Shown piece by piece: positions 43,979 through 51,728 of a stretch of 64,000 bases of DNA. Below the pieces are notes generated by a model. It saw only the letters and a program-made list of their open reading frames with translations, was not told the DNA's origin and ran no database searches. The DNA is taken from contig JAGYLV010000001.1 in the NCBI GenBank assembly GCA_018400875.1, positions 1-64,000 on the forward strand. The letters are read 5' to 3'. Position numbers and translations under genes: made by a program. The number at the start of each line of letters is the position of its first letter. Position 1 is the stretch's first letter. The DNA is from a bacterium (GTDB taxonomy: Bacteria; Bacillota_I; Bacilli_A; Izemoplasmatales; Izemoplasmataceae).

Positions 43979-45264
43979 TACTCTAAAACGAGAGAATCGA
44001 CCAATAAATCAACCGCTTTATTCATTTGGATGTCTTGAATGACCACATCTTTGGAAAGTTGCGCGGAGACTTGTTCGACACTCATTTTATATTGATCCGC
44101 GAGTTCTTTTAAGCGGGCGTTATATTCATCGTCCGTAATTTCAATCTTTTCTTGTTTGGCCACTTCTTCTAAAACAAGGTTGTAGCGGATGGATTTACGC
44201 GCATCTTCCATCAGTTTTTCTTCAAATTTCTCTAAGGTCATGCCGGAGAACTGCAGATACTGTTCAAATTCCAACCCATATTGCTTGGCTTGCTGTTTGG
44301 TGTTATCAAGCATCCGGTTTTTTTCAGCAACGACCATGTCTTCAGGAATTTCAATGGTTGCATTTTCACTGGCGGTTTGCACGGCGAAATCCGTTTTGGC
44401 ATTTTTCGCATTGGTTTCTTTTTCTTTTTTCAAGTCTGCTTGAATGCTTTCTTTAAGTGCATCCACCGTTTCGATGCCTTCTTTACCTAATTCTTTGACA
44501 AAGTCATCATCCAGTTTCGGTAAAACCATTTCTTTGATTTCGTGAAGTTTGACATGAAAGACGACTTCTTGGCCAGCTAAATCTTCGGCCTGGTAATCTT
44601 TGGGGAAGGTGAGCTCTAAATCTTTTTCTTCTCCGACTTTTAGCCCAATCATTTTCTCTTCAAAGCCTGGAATAAAGCTTTTCGAACCAATTTTCAGTTC
44701 GTAGTTTTCCGCCGATCCTCCGTCGAATGCTTTACCGTCTTTGGTGCCTTTAAAATCAAAGATGGCGGTATCACCGTCTTTTAATGGACGCGAATCCACG
44801 AGTTGCATCTCGGCATTTTGCTCTTGCAGTTTCTTAATTTCCGCATCGACTTCGGCTTTGGTGACTTTCTCCGAAGGCTTTTTCATTTTAAGGTTTTTGT
44901 ATTCCCCTAAAGTCACATCGGGTTTGACGGCCACGGTGGCGGTATAAGTAAACGCCTTGCCCCGGCCAATTGCATTGATATCAAAATCGATTTTCGGTTG
45001 GGCGACGACCATCACGTCGTGTTCAACCAACGCTTCGTAATAGGTATCGGAGATGATGTGATTAATCGCTTCATCGTATAACGATTCGACGCCAAATTTC
45101 TTTTCGTACATGGCCATCGGAACTTTGCCTTTACGAAAACCTTTGATTTCGACGTCTTTTTGAATGGTGCCATACGCGTGTTCCAAGCCATGATCAAATT
45201 GATCGGCACTGACCTCAATGGTCAATTTAACCTGGGATTTTTCTAATTTTTCAATCGTTGCCAT
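43978..45264 (-). CDS. tig: Trigger factor
   Basis: Ribosome-bound chaperone and prolyl isomerase, 428 residues. Ribosome-docking loop GFRKGKVPMAM near residue 40, FKBP-type PPIase domain (about 155-240; DFKGTKDGKAFDGG, FIPGFEEKMIGLKVGE), and C-terminal helical chaperone arms. Start at ATG 45264 with AAGGAGG; an in-frame TTG at 45279 is part of the ribosome site region. Confidence 0.96.
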   Translation of the reverse strand: MATIEKLEKSQVKLTIEVSADQFDHGLEHAYGTIQKDVEIKGFRKGKVPMAMYEKKFGVESLYDEAINHIISDTYYEALVEHDVMVVAQPKIDFDINAIGRGKAFTYTATVAVKPDVTLGEYKNLKMKKPSEKVTKAEVDAEIKKLQEQNAEMQLVDSRPLKDGDTAIFDFKGTKDGKAFDGGSAENYELKIGSKSFIPGFEEKMIGLKVGEEKDLELTFPKDYQAEDLAGQEVVFHVKLHEIKEMVLPKLDDDFVKELGKEGIETVDALKESIQADLKKEKETNAKNAKTDFAVQTASENATIEIPEDMVVAEKNRMLDNTKQQAKQYGLEFEQYLQFSGMTLEKFEEKLMEDARKSIRYNLVLEEVAKQEKIEITDDEYNARLKELADQYKMSVEQVSAQLSKDVVIQDIQMNKAVDLLVDSLVLE

Positions 45265-45297
45265 GTGAGCCTCCTTCAAGCATACTGCGATATTATA

Positions 45298-45798
45298 TCA
45301 CAGGATTTTGGCATGTGACATGTAAGTGAGGGCTTCACTGAGCCCCAAAAATTCACGGTTCATGATATTGGCTGAATATGGGTCATCGCCCACGTGTGTG
45401 GAGAGTAGTTCAAGTGCTTCAAATGGGTCTAAATAATGGAGCGTAATCGCGTACTTTTCTTCGTTTTCGGTGAGATTAAGCGGCCCTTGTGGGCCACGTG
45501 TTTTTGCATAAAAAAAGGTGTGCGACCAAATGGAATCAGCGAAGTGCTCGGTGAGTTCTAAAACAGGGTGGGCATCTTCAACTAAGTAGCCCGTTTCTTC
45601 TTGAATCTCCCGGTGAAAGGCCTCGAGTGTGCTTTCGCCCGGCTCAATGCCACCGCCTGGAAGGACGTAATGATTAAATCCTTGATAGTGCAAAAGAATG
45701 ATTTTTTCATCGTGCACAATAATCCCGCGGGCGCCCGCTCTTTTGAACTTCTTGCCCTTGGCATCGTAATCATCACTGAATAGTTCAAGTTTATGCAT
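45298..45798 (-). CDS. Nudix hydrolase
   Basis: 166 residues with a complete Nudix box, GGGIEPGESTLEAFHREIQEETGY (G-x5-E-x7-REUxEExGU), starting about residue 49. Hydrolyses nucleoside diphosphate-linked compounds; substrate unknown. The gene overlaps rnjA by 8 bases and lies 33 bases ahead of tig. Confidence 0.9.
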   Translation of the reverse strand: MHKLELFSDDYDAKGKKFKRAGARGIIVHDEKIILLHYQGFNHYVLPGGGIEPGESTLEAFHREIQEETGYLVEDAHPVLELTEHFADSIWSHTFFYAKTRGPQGPLNLTENEEKYAITLHYLDPFEALELLSTHVGDDPYSANIMNREFLGLSEALTYMSHAKIL

Positions 45799-47479
45799 AA
45801 TTAGGATCTTCCACCGTCACTAACATCGGCATCACGATCGGGCGGCGCGATGTTTTTTGTGAGATGTATTTTTGCATCGCATCTTTGGCTTGGTCACGCG
45901 TTTCTTTGAAATCAAAATGCGGCGCTTTCAGCGCCTTTTCAACCACCAATTTAAATATCTGTGAGACTTCGTCGAGTAAGGCTTCGTTTTCTTTGACATA
46001 CACAAAGCCGCGCGATGTGAGTTCAGGGTCGGCGAGGAATTTTCGCTTTTTCAAACTGATGGCGCCTGAAATAATTAAGACTCCATCTTGCGATAAAATT
46101 TCCCGGTCTTTTAAGACCACATCATGAATGCCCGATTCTAAGGAGCCATCGACTAAGATTTCTCCGACTTTCACGTGGCTATCACTTTTCACCAGCTTAC
46201 CCGCATCAAAGGTGAGGACTTGACCGTTTTCCAGTTCTAAAATATGATTATCGGGGTAATTGAGTTGTTTGGCAATTTGTTTCATCTCATAGAAATGTCG
46301 CCATTCGCCAATCACAGGAATGAAATATTTGGGTTTTAAAATATTGTTGAGTAGTTTCACATCCGAGCTTGTGGCATGGGCCGGAGGCAACATTGCTTTA
46401 TCAATACTTTGAATGTCGATGTTTGACCGGTACAAGATATCGAGCATCCGGGAGGCGATTTTTTCGGTCCCAGGTACGGCGGGCGTCATTAATAAGACCA
46501 AGTCATTTTTAGTTAAATGCACCAACCGGTCATGTTTTAAAGCCATGCGCTGAATCATATAGAACGGTTCATGGCGGTCACCCGCGACTAAAATCATGAC
46601 GTTGTCATCTTGGGGGGTAGAATCTTCAGGATCAATAAACTTCAAGGTTTTAAATTGATCATCCGGAATTTTAAGTAAATCATTGTTAATCGCAATATCA
46701 ATCATGCGTTGGGCTTTGCGACCGATGATCGCAATTTTCCGTTCATACTTCAGCGCGATGTTAATCACACGTTGAATGCGGTAGATATCGGTGGAAAAGG
46801 CACTAACGATGATGCGTTTACTGCGGTTTCTAAAGACTTGATTGATATGAAATTCAAGCGCCTCATCCACGGATTCGGTGGATTTACGGATGGCGCCTAA
46901 GCTCTCTGAAAATAACCCAATCACGGGCTTATGCGTCAGGGCATGAATTTTATCGAATGACGTTTGATAAATCGGATCGACGTTTTGATCAAACGTATAA
47001 TCCGGACTATAGACAAACGATCCTTCTTTGGTTTCTAGGGCCATCCCTAAAGAGCCAGGGATGGAATGGGTGGTTTGATAAAATCGCACTTTCACCGATT
47101 TAAAATCGAGCACCGTGTTTTTGGTGACGGTTCGAAAGGCGAGTTTGGATTCATCAATCTTGTGGTGCTTGAGTGAATCTTTCAGTAATGCTAGGGTAAA
47201 AAATGACCCGTATACGGGGGCGTTGATCTCAGTGAGGATTTTTGGCATCGCACCAATGTGGTCTTCGTGACCGTGCGACAAAAAAAAGCCTTCAATCTGT
47301 GATTGATGGTCGAGGAGATATTGATAATCGGGAAGAATGGCTTCTACGCCTAATAATTCTTGGTCGGGGTATTTGATCCCCGCATCGAAAATGAATAATC
47401 GTCCATCCACGGAAAAGACATACATGTTTTTTCCGTCTTCACCCAGTCCGCCGAGCGCGAAAAATTGTACTTGGCTCAT
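45791..47479 (-). CDS. rnj: Ribonuclease J family protein
   Basis: Metallo-beta-lactamase/beta-CASP RNase of 562 residues. Motif HGHEDHIGA is intact, and motif 3 (TTHSIPGS) and the Asp of SPDYTFD are present. In the beta-CASP part it departs from RNase J1: the usual HVSGHGSQE block reads LPPAHATSSD, and the final metal-ligand motif PVHGE reads PVIGEW, losing that His. Activity may be altered, as for RNase J2 in Bacillus. Start at ATG 47479 after AAGGAGG; the longer frame adds eight residues without support. Confidence 0.9.
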   Translation of the reverse strand: MSQVQFFALGGLGEDGKNMYVFSVDGRLFIFDAGIKYPDQELLGVEAILPDYQYLLDHQSQIEGFFLSHGHEDHIGAMPKILTEINAPVYGSFFTLALLKDSLKHHKIDESKLAFRTVTKNTVLDFKSVKVRFYQTTHSIPGSLGMALETKEGSFVYSPDYTFDQNVDPIYQTSFDKIHALTHKPVIGLFSESLGAIRKSTESVDEALEFHINQVFRNRSKRIIVSAFSTDIYRIQRVINIALKYERKIAIIGRKAQRMIDIAINNDLLKIPDDQFKTLKFIDPEDSTPQDDNVMILVAGDRHEPFYMIQRMALKHDRLVHLTKNDLVLLMTPAVPGTEKIASRMLDILYRSNIDIQSIDKAMLPPAHATSSDVKLLNNILKPKYFIPVIGEWRHFYEMKQIAKQLNYPDNHILELENGQVLTFDAGKLVKSDSHVKVGEILVDGSLESGIHDVVLKDREILSQDGVLIISGAISLKKRKFLADPELTSRGFVYVKENEALLDEVSQIFKLVVEKALKAPHFDFKETRDQAKDAMQKYISQKTSRRPIVMPMLVTVEDPNYA

Positions 47480-47507
47480 AGTGCCTCCTTCAGACTGTAA
47501 CACGTCT

Positions 47508-47516
47508 ATTATAGCA
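47508..47516 (-). promoter_or_regulatory. Extended -10 promoter of rnj
   Basis: Minus-strand TGC-TATAAT, with the -10 at 47508-47513, about 29 bases before the start codon. No good -35 is seen, consistent with an extended -10 promoter. Confidence 0.55.
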
Positions 47517-47603
47517 TAAAAGCCGTTGTGTCACGATGAAAGAACGGAAAAACTACGCCTTTTTTCAAGGGGTCTTGAAAATCTTTCATGATACAATGAA
47601 GCT

Positions 47604-48182
47604 ATGAAAAATATTCGGTATCCCAACGGAAAACCAGCCTATCAGCCGGAGAAGATTTCCGTCAAAAATCGCGGCATCCAAACAGAAAAACTCGTCAATG
47701 AAGCGAATGAGTTTTATTTGAATTCCGGTCGGGCTGTGATTCATAAAAAACCCACGCCCGTACAAATCGTCACCGTGGATTACCCTAAACGGAGCGCCGC
47801 TAGAATCAAAGAGGCCTATTTTAAAACACCATCAACCACTGATTATAATGGTGTGTATAACGAGCGATACATCGATTTTGATGTCAAAGAGACTCAGTCC
47901 ACCACTTCATTTCCCTTAAGAAATATTCATCCGCACCAGATAAATCACCTCGCCGCGGTGCATGCGCAAGGTGGTGATGCCTTTATCTTAGTGGCATTTG
48001 CCCGGTTAGAACGCTTTTACTTACTCCCTTATGCGGTTCTATCAAAGTTTGTCTTCCGGTCGAAAACAGGCCGCAAAAGTATGACGCTTGAGGAATTCGA
48101 AACCCATGCCTATGCGATTGCGCTGGGATTTCAACCGACGCTGAATTACTTAGATACCTATGATGCTTGGAAAAAATCCTGA
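47604..48182 (+). CDS. recU: Holliday junction resolvase RecU
   Basis: Bacillota-type Holliday junction resolvase, 192 residues. IRYPNGKPA start, NRGIQTEKLVNEANEFYL, VIHKKPTPVQIV, TTDYNGVYNERYIDFDVKET (metal-binding acidic residues and Lys) and SFPLRNIHPHQI are all characteristic. It works with RuvAB, whose ruvA is at 30299. Divergent from rnj. No penicillin-binding gene follows, unlike recU-ponA in Bacillus, fitting a wall-less lineage but not proving it. Confidence 0.94.
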   Translation: MKNIRYPNGKPAYQPEKISVKNRGIQTEKLVNEANEFYLNSGRAVIHKKPTPVQIVTVDYPKRSAARIKEAYFKTPSTTDYNGVYNERYIDFDVKETQSTTSFPLRNIHPHQINHLAAVHAQGGDAFILVAFARLERFYLLPYAVLSKFVFRSKTGRKSMTLEEFETHAYAIALGFQPTLNYLDTYDAWKKS

Positions 48183-48196
48183 ATTTTGAAATACTA

Positions 48197-48226
48197 AAAG
48201 CCAACGATTTATGTATCGTTGGCTTT
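48197..48226. terminator. Bidirectional terminator between recU and the YoeB-like gene
   Basis: AAAGCCAACGAT-TTATGT-ATCGTTGGCTTT hairpin between convergent genes; the minus gene's stop codon begins at 48225. Tails are short (TTTATT on plus). Confidence 0.75.
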
Positions 48227-48485
48227 ATTCATAATGTGACCACATACGTATGATTTTGATGATTTTATCAGAATTATATATTTGGTAAACTAACCGATGT
48301 TGATAATTAATTCTTCGAGAATATAAACCTTTCAAATCCCCCGACAGTTTTTCAAAGGGTGGAGGGGTTTCCCATGGATTCATTTTAATTATTTGAATCA
48401 AGTTTTGTGCAGTTGAAGATAATTTTGCCTGTTTTAATTTATCTATATCTTTTTTTGCTTTGTGCGTGTATACAATCCGAAACAT
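48225..48485 (-). CDS. yoeB: YoeB/Txe-type mRNA interferase toxin
   Basis: 86 residues, RelE-superfamily ribosome-dependent endoribonuclease. NPWETPPPFEKLSGDLKG contains the catalytic Glu, YSRRINYQHRLVYQI the catalytic Arg region, and the C-terminal WSHYE the catalytic His. It follows its antitoxin by 6 bases. AT-rich compared with flanking genes, suggesting transfer. Confidence 0.9.
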   Translation of the reverse strand: MFRIVYTHKAKKDIDKLKQAKLSSTAQNLIQIIKMNPWETPPPFEKLSGDLKGLYSRRINYQHRLVYQIYNSDKIIKIIRMWSHYE

Positions 48486-48491
48486 GTCCGG

Positions 48492-48746
48492 TTAAGACCA
48501 ATCAATATCGTCTTCGTCTATAGTATCTGAAAGAGGCGTATTTTTACCTTCGATGATTGAATCCTTTAGTGCTTGATTACTGCTTAAATATAATGTCTCG
48601 ATCAATCCGCGATATTCTTGTTCAGAAATCAAAATCAGATTTCCATTCTTAGTTTGAATATTGACTTCTGCTCCTTTATTAAGTGCGAGTTCAGCCAGCT
48701 GATATAAATTTTTACGTGCATTAGTAATTGATATATTTTGTGCCAT
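48492..48746 (-). CDS. yefM: YefM/Phd-type antitoxin
   Basis: 84 residues. N-terminal Phd/YefM fold (SITNARKNLYQLAELALNKG, then INTKNGNLILISEQEY-like strand) binds DNA; the acidic C-terminal tail (DTIDEDDIDWS) would wrap the toxin. GAGGTG ribosome site before ATG 48746. A palindrome in its promoter is the probable autoregulatory site. Confidence 0.9.
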   Translation of the reverse strand: MAQNISITNARKNLYQLAELALNKGAEVNIQTKNGNLILISEQEYRGLIETLYLSSNQALKDSIIEGKNTPLSDTIDEDDIDWS

Positions 48747-48764
48747 ATTATCACCTCTTATTTT

Positions 48765-48793
48765 ATTTAAACATACGTTATAACGTACGTCAA
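48765..48793 (-). promoter_or_regulatory. yefM-yoeB promoter with palindromic operator
   Basis: Minus-strand TTGACG (48788-48793) and TTAAAT (48765-48770), spacer 17. TACGTTATAACGTA (48774-48787) is a perfect palindrome in the spacer, extending with one mismatch to 20 bases (48771-48790). The -10 is weak. Confidence 0.75.
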
Positions 48794-49827
48794 TAAAAAA
48801 TCAATACAGTCACGATACTTAGCATGACAGAGGCGACATACAAAAGCTTAGAATGTCTTAATACCACGGCTCCATCCATGCCGTCGAGTGGGAAAAAGGG
48901 AATGATCTGGACGCCAATGATAAAGGCTAAATAAAAGTTGAGGTCTGATTCAAAAGGCCCGGTCATAAAGATACTTGCGGCAATAAATACAAGGATCATA
49001 CTCATCCAACTCGCAAATCGTGCCCACGCTGCATACGGTAAAAAGTCACGGTCTTTCCAGTAATCTTCACTCGGGACATACATGCCAAAAGTCGGCCACC
49101 AGGTCCCGATAAAAGCAAGCAAAAACGCCAGCGGCGTTCCTCCTTGGGGTGCATCATAACGTACCGGTCCGTACCGCCTTGCGAGCGGGTATCCGGCGAT
49201 CATACGTACGAGGGTTACCGCAGGAACCATGGCGAGGGCCGTCCAAAAAAATTCAACCCCACGCAGGGAAAAGAGCGAAAGGGATGCGCCAATCCAAGCC
49301 GCAAATAGGAGCGTTTTTATGAGGGCGTACTTCCGGGGGTGAGTGGGCACATCATGGAAGCGTTCATCTTTCACCCAGATGGAATAATGATCCGCCATGG
49401 AATACATGAAGCGCTCCGGAAAGCTTTTAATGTGGTAACCAAAGAGGGATTTGATGACACTGACTTGTTTGTAGTCTTCTTTGGCAAACATGTTCCAAGA
49501 GGCGGTGTTATCGTCTCGCACCAGGGCAAACTGACGGGTTAGCCCGCGGTTTTTCATAGCGTTAAAACCCGCCTCGGCGAGTTTTTTCCCGACGCTTAAT
49601 CCGTGTGCTTTAGGATCCACAAAGATCCATTCAAGCACCCCTTCTTTCGGCGCAATTTCTTTGATGTACACGGCCCCGAGTACGGTATCGTCTTGCACGG
49701 CATAAAAGCCCCATAAGTTTTTCTTAGGGATCATCAAGCGGACGAACTTGCCAAATGCTTTTTCAGCCACTTCGGTCGTTTTGGACGTTATGGATGGGTC
49801 AATGGGAAGAATTTGTATCTCAGACAT
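48790..49827 (-). CDS. GNAT acetyltransferase fused to a multi-TM domain
   Basis: 345 residues. Residues 1-130 are a GNAT domain (VDPKAHGLSVGKKLAEAGF is the acetyl-CoA motif; LVRDDNTASWNMFAKEDY the C-terminal part). Residues 165-345 contain about five membrane segments. FFPLDGMDGAVVLRHSK near the end resembles the PxDGG motif of M50 site-2 proteases, but no HExxH was found, so a protease is not supported. Start at ATG 49827 with AAGGAG; the 8-base overlap with the Xre gene shows coupling. Confidence 0.75.
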   Translation of the reverse strand: MSEIQILPIDPSITSKTTEVAEKAFGKFVRLMIPKKNLWGFYAVQDDTVLGAVYIKEIAPKEGVLEWIFVDPKAHGLSVGKKLAEAGFNAMKNRGLTRQFALVRDDNTASWNMFAKEDYKQVSVIKSLFGYHIKSFPERFMYSMADHYSIWVKDERFHDVPTHPRKYALIKTLLFAAWIGASLSLFSLRGVEFFWTALAMVPAVTLVRMIAGYPLARRYGPVRYDAPQGGTPLAFLLAFIGTWWPTFGMYVPSEDYWKDRDFLPYAAWARFASWMSMILVFIAASIFMTGPFESDLNFYLAFIIGVQIIPFFPLDGMDGAVVLRHSKLLYVASVMLSIVTVLIFY

Positions 49828-50044
49828 TGAGATCTCCTTCGGTTTTAAACAGATCATCGACGGTCACGTTAAAAAGGTCCGCGATGGCTTTTACGAGTAA
49901 ATACGATGGGTTGTATTTACCTTGTTCCAAATGGGATATGGTCTCTCTTCGGACGCCGATTTTGTCGGCCAGTTCTTTCTGGGACATTTGATGCTTGGCC
50001 CGGTATACACGAATGATATTTTCTAGTCTCGCATCGTGTCTCAT
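49820..50044 (-). CDS. Xre-family regulator (short, YgzD-like)
   Basis: 74 residues, essentially one HTH (IIRVYRAKHQMSQKELADKI, then GVRRETISHLEQGKYNPS) with the tail VTVDDLFKTEGD. This short type is often encoded next to a small membrane protein, as here. Its ATG overlaps the TGA of the upstream membrane gene (ATGA). Confidence 0.88.
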   Translation of the reverse strand: MRHDARLENIIRVYRAKHQMSQKELADKIGVRRETISHLEQGKYNPSYLLVKAIADLFNVTVDDLFKTEGDLNV

Positions 50045-50397
50045 GCGCCGCCCCTATCCAGGGATGTATATGTAACAAATACTGCATTAAAGACCACATG
50101 CATGAGGCCATACATAACCCAAAAGCCCATAAAGATGAAATCACTCTCTGCTTGCGTGAGGTAATAAAGACTCACCCAGCCACTGATGAATATAAGACTT
50201 ACCGCGAAGGTAATCGCCGCGGATTTTAAAACGTACTTCCAAAAGAGTTCATCCGGGCGTATGAATACATAACCCAAATACCCGAAGTAGGCAAACGAAA
50301 TAGCCACGGTCGAATCGAAACCCTCCCCCACAAACGCCAAAAATCCAATCAATCCAAAGAATGATGCCAAGCTTAAATAGTTGAATGAACGAGTCAT
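50041..50397 (-). CDS. Small membrane protein (DUF3796-like), partner of Xre gene
   Basis: 118 residues with four hydrophobic segments (about 5-25, 31-50, 59-79 and 91-113). Resembles the small membrane proteins (DUF3796-like) cotranscribed with YgzD-type regulators; family identity is tentative. Start at ATG 50397, 7 bases after AAGGAG. It leads a three-gene unit with the Xre and GNAT/membrane genes. Confidence 0.65.
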   Translation of the reverse strand: MTRSFNYLSLASFFGLIGFLAFVGEGFDSTVAISFAYFGYLGYVFIRPDELFWKYVLKSAAITFAVSLIFISGWVSLYYLTQAESDFIFMGFWVMYGLMHVVFNAVFVTYTSLDRGGA

Positions 50398-50465
50398 AAA
50401 CGCTCCTTTATGTGTGCTTAGTTGCACAATATGTGATAATTATATAACATTCACATGAAAAAGAA

Positions 50466-50488
50466 AAGCCTCCTTTTTTCGGAGGCTT
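50466..50488 (-). terminator. Terminator of glgA-glgC
   Basis: AAGCCTCC / GGAGGCTT with a seven-base loop, then TTCTTTTT on minus, 7 bases after the glgC stop. Confidence 0.85.
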
Positions 50489-50495
50489 GGGACGA

Positions 50496-51728
50496 TTAAG
50501 GTTTGAGGGTAGACCCAGGCGTGATGGGACCTTGAACCTTGAAACCCGGATACACGCGGATATTGCGGGTGAGCACTGCATCTTTTTCCACGGTAACTCC
50601 TTTACCAAGGACAATGAGTCCACTAAAGAGTAAATCCGGTTTATCGTGATTGGGCGTATAGTCTTCACCCGATCCGACGATGGCATTCTCTTCCACCACC
50701 ACGTCTTTATCTATGATCGCATGATCGATGATGGCGCCCGCTTTAATGACCGTATCATTAAGAATCACGGAATGACTGACTTTTGCCGTCGGATGAATCA
50801 CCACACCGGGTGAAATCACACTTTTTTCAACGTGGCCCGCAATGATGGACCCGTTACTGATGAGGGCTTGCTTGATGGAGGCTTTAGAGCCGACTTTGAC
50901 CGCGGGGAGCTCTTGCGAACGGGTGAATATCTTCCAGTCGCTATCATACATGTCCAAAGGAATCTTATCCACCGTTTCAGTGAGTTCTAAATTGGCTTCT
51001 AAGTAGGCATCATACGTTCCTACATCTTTCCAATAATCGGTAAACGTGTAAGCCGCTAAGCGCTTCTTCTCGTCTAAAAAGCCAGGAATGATGTGCTTAC
51101 CAAAATCCAAATCCGTTTGATTGTAGCGCTCTAAGGCATCCACTAAGACGGACTTATTGAAGACATAAATTCCCATTGATGCCAAGTTAGAATCCGCCAC
51201 TTGGGGTTTTTCTAAAAACTTCGTGATGATGCCATCGTCATCGGTTTCTAAAATGCCAAACCGCGAAATATCAGCTTTAGGAACGGGTTGGACAGCGACG
51301 GTGACTTCCGCGTTTAAATCATAGTGCGCTTGGATCATTTTACGGTAATCCATCTTATAAATATGATCGCCTGAGAGAATCAAAACGGTCTCTTTCGGGG
51401 AGCGCTTTAAAATTTCTAAATTTTGTTTGAGCGCATCGGCGGTGCCTTTGTACCATTCTTTATGGGGTTGCATCAAAGAGAGTCTCGTATCCCTTCGGTC
51501 TAAGTCCCATGGTTTCCCCGATCCGATGTGTTCGTTCAAGGATAAGGGTAAATACTGAGTCAAAATCCCGATGTCATAGATGCCTGAATTCGTGCAGTTA
51601 GACAGCGTAAAATCAATGATTCGGTATTTCCCCGCAAACGGCACTGCGGGTTTAACGCGTTTTTCAGAGAGTAAATCCAGGCGAGAGCCTCGTCCGCCGG
51701 CTAAGATGAAGGCTTGCACATTATCCAC
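50496..51728 (-). CDS. glgC: Glucose-1-phosphate adenylyltransferase
   Basis: Makes ADP-glucose for glycogen synthesis, 410 residues. N-terminal nucleotidyltransferase FILAGGRGSRLDLLSEKRVKP and FAGKYRIIDF, the glucose-phosphate site SMGIYVFNK, FLEKPQ, and a C-terminal left-handed beta-helix (GSIIAGHVEKSVISPGVVIHPTAKV region in pieces). It overlaps glgA by 8 bases. Branching enzyme and glycogen phosphorylase are not in the window. Confidence 0.95.
   Translation of the reverse strand: MDNVQAFILAGGRGSRLDLLSEKRVKPAVPFAGKYRIIDFTLSNCTNSGIYDIGILTQYLPLSLNEHIGSGKPWDLDRRDTRLSLMQPHKEWYKGTADALKQNLEILKRSPKETVLILSGDHIYKMDYRKMIQAHYDLNAEVTVAVQPVPKADISRFGILETDDDGIITKFLEKPQVADSNLASMGIYVFNKSVLVDALERYNQTDLDFGKHIIPGFLDEKKRLAAYTFTDYWKDVGTYDAYLEANLELTETVDKIPLDMYDSDWKIFTRSQELPAVKVGSKASIKQALISNGSIIAGHVEKSVISPGVVIHPTAKVSHSVILNDTVIKAGAIIDHAIIDKDVVVEENAIVGSGEDYTPNHDKPDLLFSGLIVLGKGVTVEKDAVLTRNIRVYPGFKVQGPITPGSTLKP

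Noticed and set aside
48790-49827. Site-2 protease (M50) assignment for the GNAT fusion
   Set aside because: Only a PxDG-like motif is present; the zinc-binding HExxH motif was not found.
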